A stretch of 64,000 nucleotides of DNA, taken from NCBI GenBank assembly GCA_963798795.1, contig CAWCUZ010000001.1, positions 1,054,001-1,118,000 on the forward strand. The letters run 5' to 3'. Every line of letters begins with the position of its first letter. Positions within the stretch are counted from its first letter, which is position 1. The DNA comes from CAWCUZ01 sp963798795. GTDB taxonomy: Bacteria; Acidobacteriota; Vicinamibacteria; Vicinamibacterales; SCN-69-37. Under the pieces are notes generated by a model. It was not told the origin of the DNA. It was given only the letters and a program-made list of their open reading frames with translations, and did no database searches. Made by a program: the position numbers and the translations under genes. Below, piece after piece: positions 61,605 through 64,000 of the stretch.

Positions 61605-61901
61605 ATGCCCTCGAAACTGACGCGCGACGAGGTCCGTCGGGTGGCCGAGCTCGCCCACCTGGCCTTGACCGACGCCGAGATCGATCTGTTCACGACCCAG
61701 CTCGACGGCATTCTCACGATGGCCGAAGAGGTCCAGCGGATCGACACGACCGGCGTCCCCGAGACCCCGCACCCGGCGGGCGACGCCGCGGCCTGGCGCG
61801 AGGATGCGCCGGCCGGCTCGCTCGACCGGGCCGACGCGCTCGCCAACGCGCCGGACGCGTCGCCCGACCGTGCCTTCTTCCGCGTCCCGAAGGTGCTCTG
61901 A
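61605..61901 (+). CDS. gatC: Asp-tRNA(Asn)/Glu-tRNA(Gln) amidotransferase subunit C
   Basis: 98 residues with the full GatC pattern: LTRDEVRRVAELAHLALTDAE, FTTQLDGILTMAEEVQRID, then VPETPHPAGDAAAWREDA and the C-terminal DRAFFRVPKVL. GatC is the small belt subunit that stabilises GatA and GatB. The complex converts mischarged Glu-tRNA(Gln) or Asp-tRNA(Asn), needed where glutaminyl- or asparaginyl-tRNA synthetase is absent. It is followed by gatA after 10 bp. Confidence 0.96.
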   Translation: MPSKLTRDEVRRVAELAHLALTDAEIDLFTTQLDGILTMAEEVQRIDTTGVPETPHPAGDAAAWREDAPAGSLDRADALANAPDASPDRAFFRVPKVL

Positions 61902-61911
61902 TCCCACCGAC

Positions 61912-63354
61912 ATGTCCGACGAGCTGACGACCGCTCTCGCGCAGCGCGACGCGATTCGGCGCCGTAGGGTCTCGGCGCGCGAGCTGGCCGTGCGCGCCCT
62001 TGCGCGCATCGAGGCCCGGGACGGGCATCTGCACGCGTTTCAACTGGTCGAGCCGGCGCGCACTCTCGCCCGCGCCGACGCCATCGACCGCGCCGGTCCA
62101 TCCGACGCGCCGCTCGCCGGCGTGCCGGTGGCCGTCAAGGACAACATCGCCGTTCGCGGAATGCCCACCACGGCCGGCTCGCGGATGCTGGCGTCGTACG
62201 TGCCGCCCTTCGATGCCACGGTCGTCCGCCGCCTCGAAGCCGCCGGCGCCCTCGTCGTCGGCAAGACGGTGTGCGACGAGTTCGCGATGGGATCGTCCAC
62301 CGAGAATTCCGCGTTCGGGCCGTCGCGTAATCCCTGGGCCACCGATCGGACTCCTGGCGGGTCGAGCGGCGGATCGGCCGTGGCCGTGGCTGCGGGGCTG
62401 ACGCCGCTCGCACTCGGATCGGACACGGGGGGTTCCATCCGCCAGCCGGCCGCCTTGTGCGGCGTCGTGGGTGTCAAGCCGACCTACGGTCGCGTCTCGC
62501 GCTACGGCCTGGTCGCGTTCGCGTCCTCGCTCGACCAGATCGGCCCGATCGCCACCAGCGTAGCCGATACCGCCCTGGCGCTCGAGGTGCTCAGCGGGTC
62601 CGATGTGCACGACGCGACGTCGGCCGCGCGCGACGTGCCGCCCTGGAGTGCACAGCTCGAGGCGCCGGTCGCCGGTCTGCGCGTCGGCGTTCCGCGCCAC
62701 CTCCTCGAACGCGGCATCGAAGCCGGCGTGGCGGCCCGATTCGAGCACGCGCTAAGCGTGCTGGTGGACCGCAGCATCGCCGTGCGGACCATCGAGCTGC
62801 CGCACAGCCGCGCCGCCATTGCCGTCTACTACCTGGTCGCCACCGCGGAAGCCAGTTCCAACCTGGCCCGCTACGACGGCGTCCGCTACGGGTTGCGCGT
62901 GGCAGCCGGGACGGTGGACGAGATGTTCGAGCGCTCCCGGAGCGCCGGCTTCGGCGCGGAGGTCAAGCGCCGCATCATGCTCGGCACGTACGTGCTCAGC
63001 GCCGGCTACTACGACGCGTATTATCGAAAGGCCCAGCAGGTTCGCACGCTCATTCGCGACGACTTCGACCGGGCATTCCAGGACGTCGACGTCGTGGCGC
63101 TGCCGACCAGCCCCACGACCGCATTCCAGCTCGGGGCGCGAACGGCCGACCCGCTGCAGATGTATCTGGCCGACGTCTTCACGGTCAGCGCCTCGCTGGC
63201 CGGACTCCCCGCACTCAGCGTACCCTGCGGCCTGGCCCCGGACGGACTGCCGGTGGGCCTGCAGCTCATCGGCCGCGCCTGGGACGAGGCGACGATTCTC
63301 CGGATCGCCCACCAGTATCAGCAGGCGGCACCGACGGCTCTTCCGGCCGTGTGA
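61912..63354 (+). CDS. gatA: Asp-tRNA(Asn)/Glu-tRNA(Gln) amidotransferase subunit A
   Basis: 480 residues from ATG 61912. Amidase-signature catalytic triad: Lys in VAVKDNIAVRGMPTT, cis-Ser and Ser in RTPGGSSGGSAVAVAAG and GSDTGGSIRQPAALCG. SRYGLVAFASSLDQIGPI and LIGRAWDEATILRIAHQYQ are GatA blocks. It hydrolyses glutamine and passes ammonia to GatB. gatB is not next; the following gene runs the opposite way, so gatB must be encoded elsewhere. Its last 89 bp overlap the opposing membrane-protein frame. Confidence 0.96.
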   Translation: MSDELTTALAQRDAIRRRRVSARELAVRALARIEARDGHLHAFQLVEPARTLARADAIDRAGPSDAPLAGVPVAVKDNIAVRGMPTTAGSRMLASYVPPFDATVVRRLEAAGALVVGKTVCDEFAMGSSTENSAFGPSRNPWATDRTPGGSSGGSAVAVAAGLTPLALGSDTGGSIRQPAALCGVVGVKPTYGRVSRYGLVAFASSLDQIGPIATSVADTALALEVLSGSDVHDATSAARDVPPWSAQLEAPVAGLRVGVPRHLLERGIEAGVAARFEHALSVLVDRSIAVRTIELPHSRAAIAVYYLVATAEASSNLARYDGVRYGLRVAAGTVDEMFERSRSAGFGAEVKRRIMLGTYVLSAGYYDAYYRKAQQVRTLIRDDFDRAFQDVDVVALPTSPTTAFQLGARTADPLQMYLADVFTVSASLAGLPALSVPCGLAPDGLPVGLQLIGRAWDEATILRIAHQYQQAAPTALPAV

Positions 63355-64000
63355 GCCGGCTCTTCGCGACAAGCCCGATCCCGATCGGCGCCACCCACGG
63401 CACCAGCGCCGTCCAGCCGGTCAGCAGGCCCATGCGGGCGTTGACCATCACGAACAAGGCCGTGTGCAGCGTGACGCCGGCCATCACGAGGCTCGTGGCG
63501 TACTCGGTACCGCCAGAGCGCCTCCGACGCGCGTGCCCGGTCGGCGTAGCGCAGGTCCCCCAGGCCGATCGCAAATCCGATCGGCGCAATGATCAGGAAG
63601 GGCCACTCCCCCCACGCCGCTGACGCGGGAAAGAAGACGAGCGTGGCGACGACCGACGCGGTGTTCAGGAGGGCGTGAACCCACGACCGGATGCGTCGCG
63701 GCGCTTCGCGCGCGGCAAGGACCGCCGCGCCGTGCTGCACGGGCACCACGATGGTCACGAGCAGGTACAACCCGAGCCAGGCCGTTCGCCGCACGGCCTG
63801 CAGCCAGCGGGTTGTCACGTCGCCGGGCGGCAGCGCGAGGCCAGGAGCGATGAGGGCGAGCAAGGCAACGAAGCCGCCCACAAGGCCCAGCGCTCCGGCG
63901 AGCACGACGAATCGCCGGCTGGCCGCGAGGTGCTCCGCGCTGCCGACCGACGAGCGTGCCGTGATCCAGAACACGACGGCAGTCAGGGCGGCCAGAGCCA
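63266..64000 (-). CDS. Multi-TM hypothetical membrane protein, frameshifted, running off right edge
   Basis: The leftward frame is open through the right edge (LALAALTAVVFW..., a likely TM segment continuing upstream), so the start is not visible. Helices follow: FVVLAGALGLVGGFVALLAL, LGLYLLVTIVVPVQHG and WPFLIIAPIGFAIGLGDLR. The frame shifts near 63510 (ASEALWR, next YEYATSLVMAGVTLHTALFV) and continues as GWTALVPWVAPIGIGLVAKS to a stop at 63266. At least six hydrophobic segments are visible. The extension over the gatA 3' end makes the exact C-terminus uncertain. No family is recognised. Confidence 0.65.

Overview
The window is a 64 kb piece of very GC-rich chromosome from a Gram-negative-type (diderm) bacterium. 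Lipid A genes (lpxD, lpxB), two beta-barrel-like outer-membrane proteins and many signal-peptide proteins support the diderm assignment. The mix of a large sortilin/BNR-repeat protein with Gly/Arg-rich inserts, M14, M16 and M28 peptidases, a parallel beta-helix protein, SYLF/CsbD proteins and 7-8 bp intergenic microsatellites resembles Acidobacteriota, probably Vicinamibacteria. That placement is inference, because no rRNA gene is present. I found no tRNA, rRNA, CRISPR array, prophage or insertion sequence.

Layout. 0-12 kb: an edge-truncated FAD oxidoreductase, a GH15 glucoamylase/trehalase-like enzyme, a SYLF-CsbD pair behind a sigma-54-type promoter and ending at a strong terminator, a ferritin-like protein, then a leftward run of SDR, enolase-superfamily enzyme, PoxB-like TPP enzyme, ClC transporter and a zinc-ribbon TPR protein. 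It reads as a stress and metabolism block. 12-21 kb: a cytochrome c and a PKS-type malonyltransferase diverging from an Sfp-type PPTase, a metallophosphoesterase, an ATP-grasp ligase, a DUF1223 protein, a nitrilase-fold protein, a CPBP protease and a CheR-like methyltransferase. 21-29 kb: an M14 peptidase, EttA, an ABC exporter and an HExxH peptidase, all broken by single-base frameshifts. 29-40 kb: M28 peptidase, ChaN-like protein, beta-helix/PA14 protein, a permuted aconitase-family protein, apaG, aat, a threonine-dehydrogenase-like SDR, a rhomboid protease and an epimerase. 40-48 kb: an ECF sigma/anti-sigma pair followed by two secreted repeat proteins and the large sortilin-like protein. 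48-61 kb: a long leftward block with yqgE, queG, acnA, a three-gene matrixin unit, lpxB, an M16 peptidase pair, lpxD, a membrane protein and a P1-nuclease-like enzyme. 61-64 kb: gatC-gatA without gatB, then a truncated membrane protein.

Four signals lie outside the gene list. (1) About a dozen genes carry a TAnnnT -10-like hexamer ending only 4-10 nt before the start codon, which suggests widespread leaderless transcription and settles several starts (lpxD, M16, aconitase-like). (2) There are two families of intergenic hairpin repeats, one around GGGTCtGTCCC and one around GGGCT-NN-AGCCC. (3) Locus-specific 7-8 bp tandem repeats occupy several intergenic gaps, and one of them supplies the ribosome-binding site and start region of a peptidase. 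(4) At least 20 single-base frameshifts are present, concentrated between 21 and 29 kb. They are more likely residual sequencing errors than real decay.
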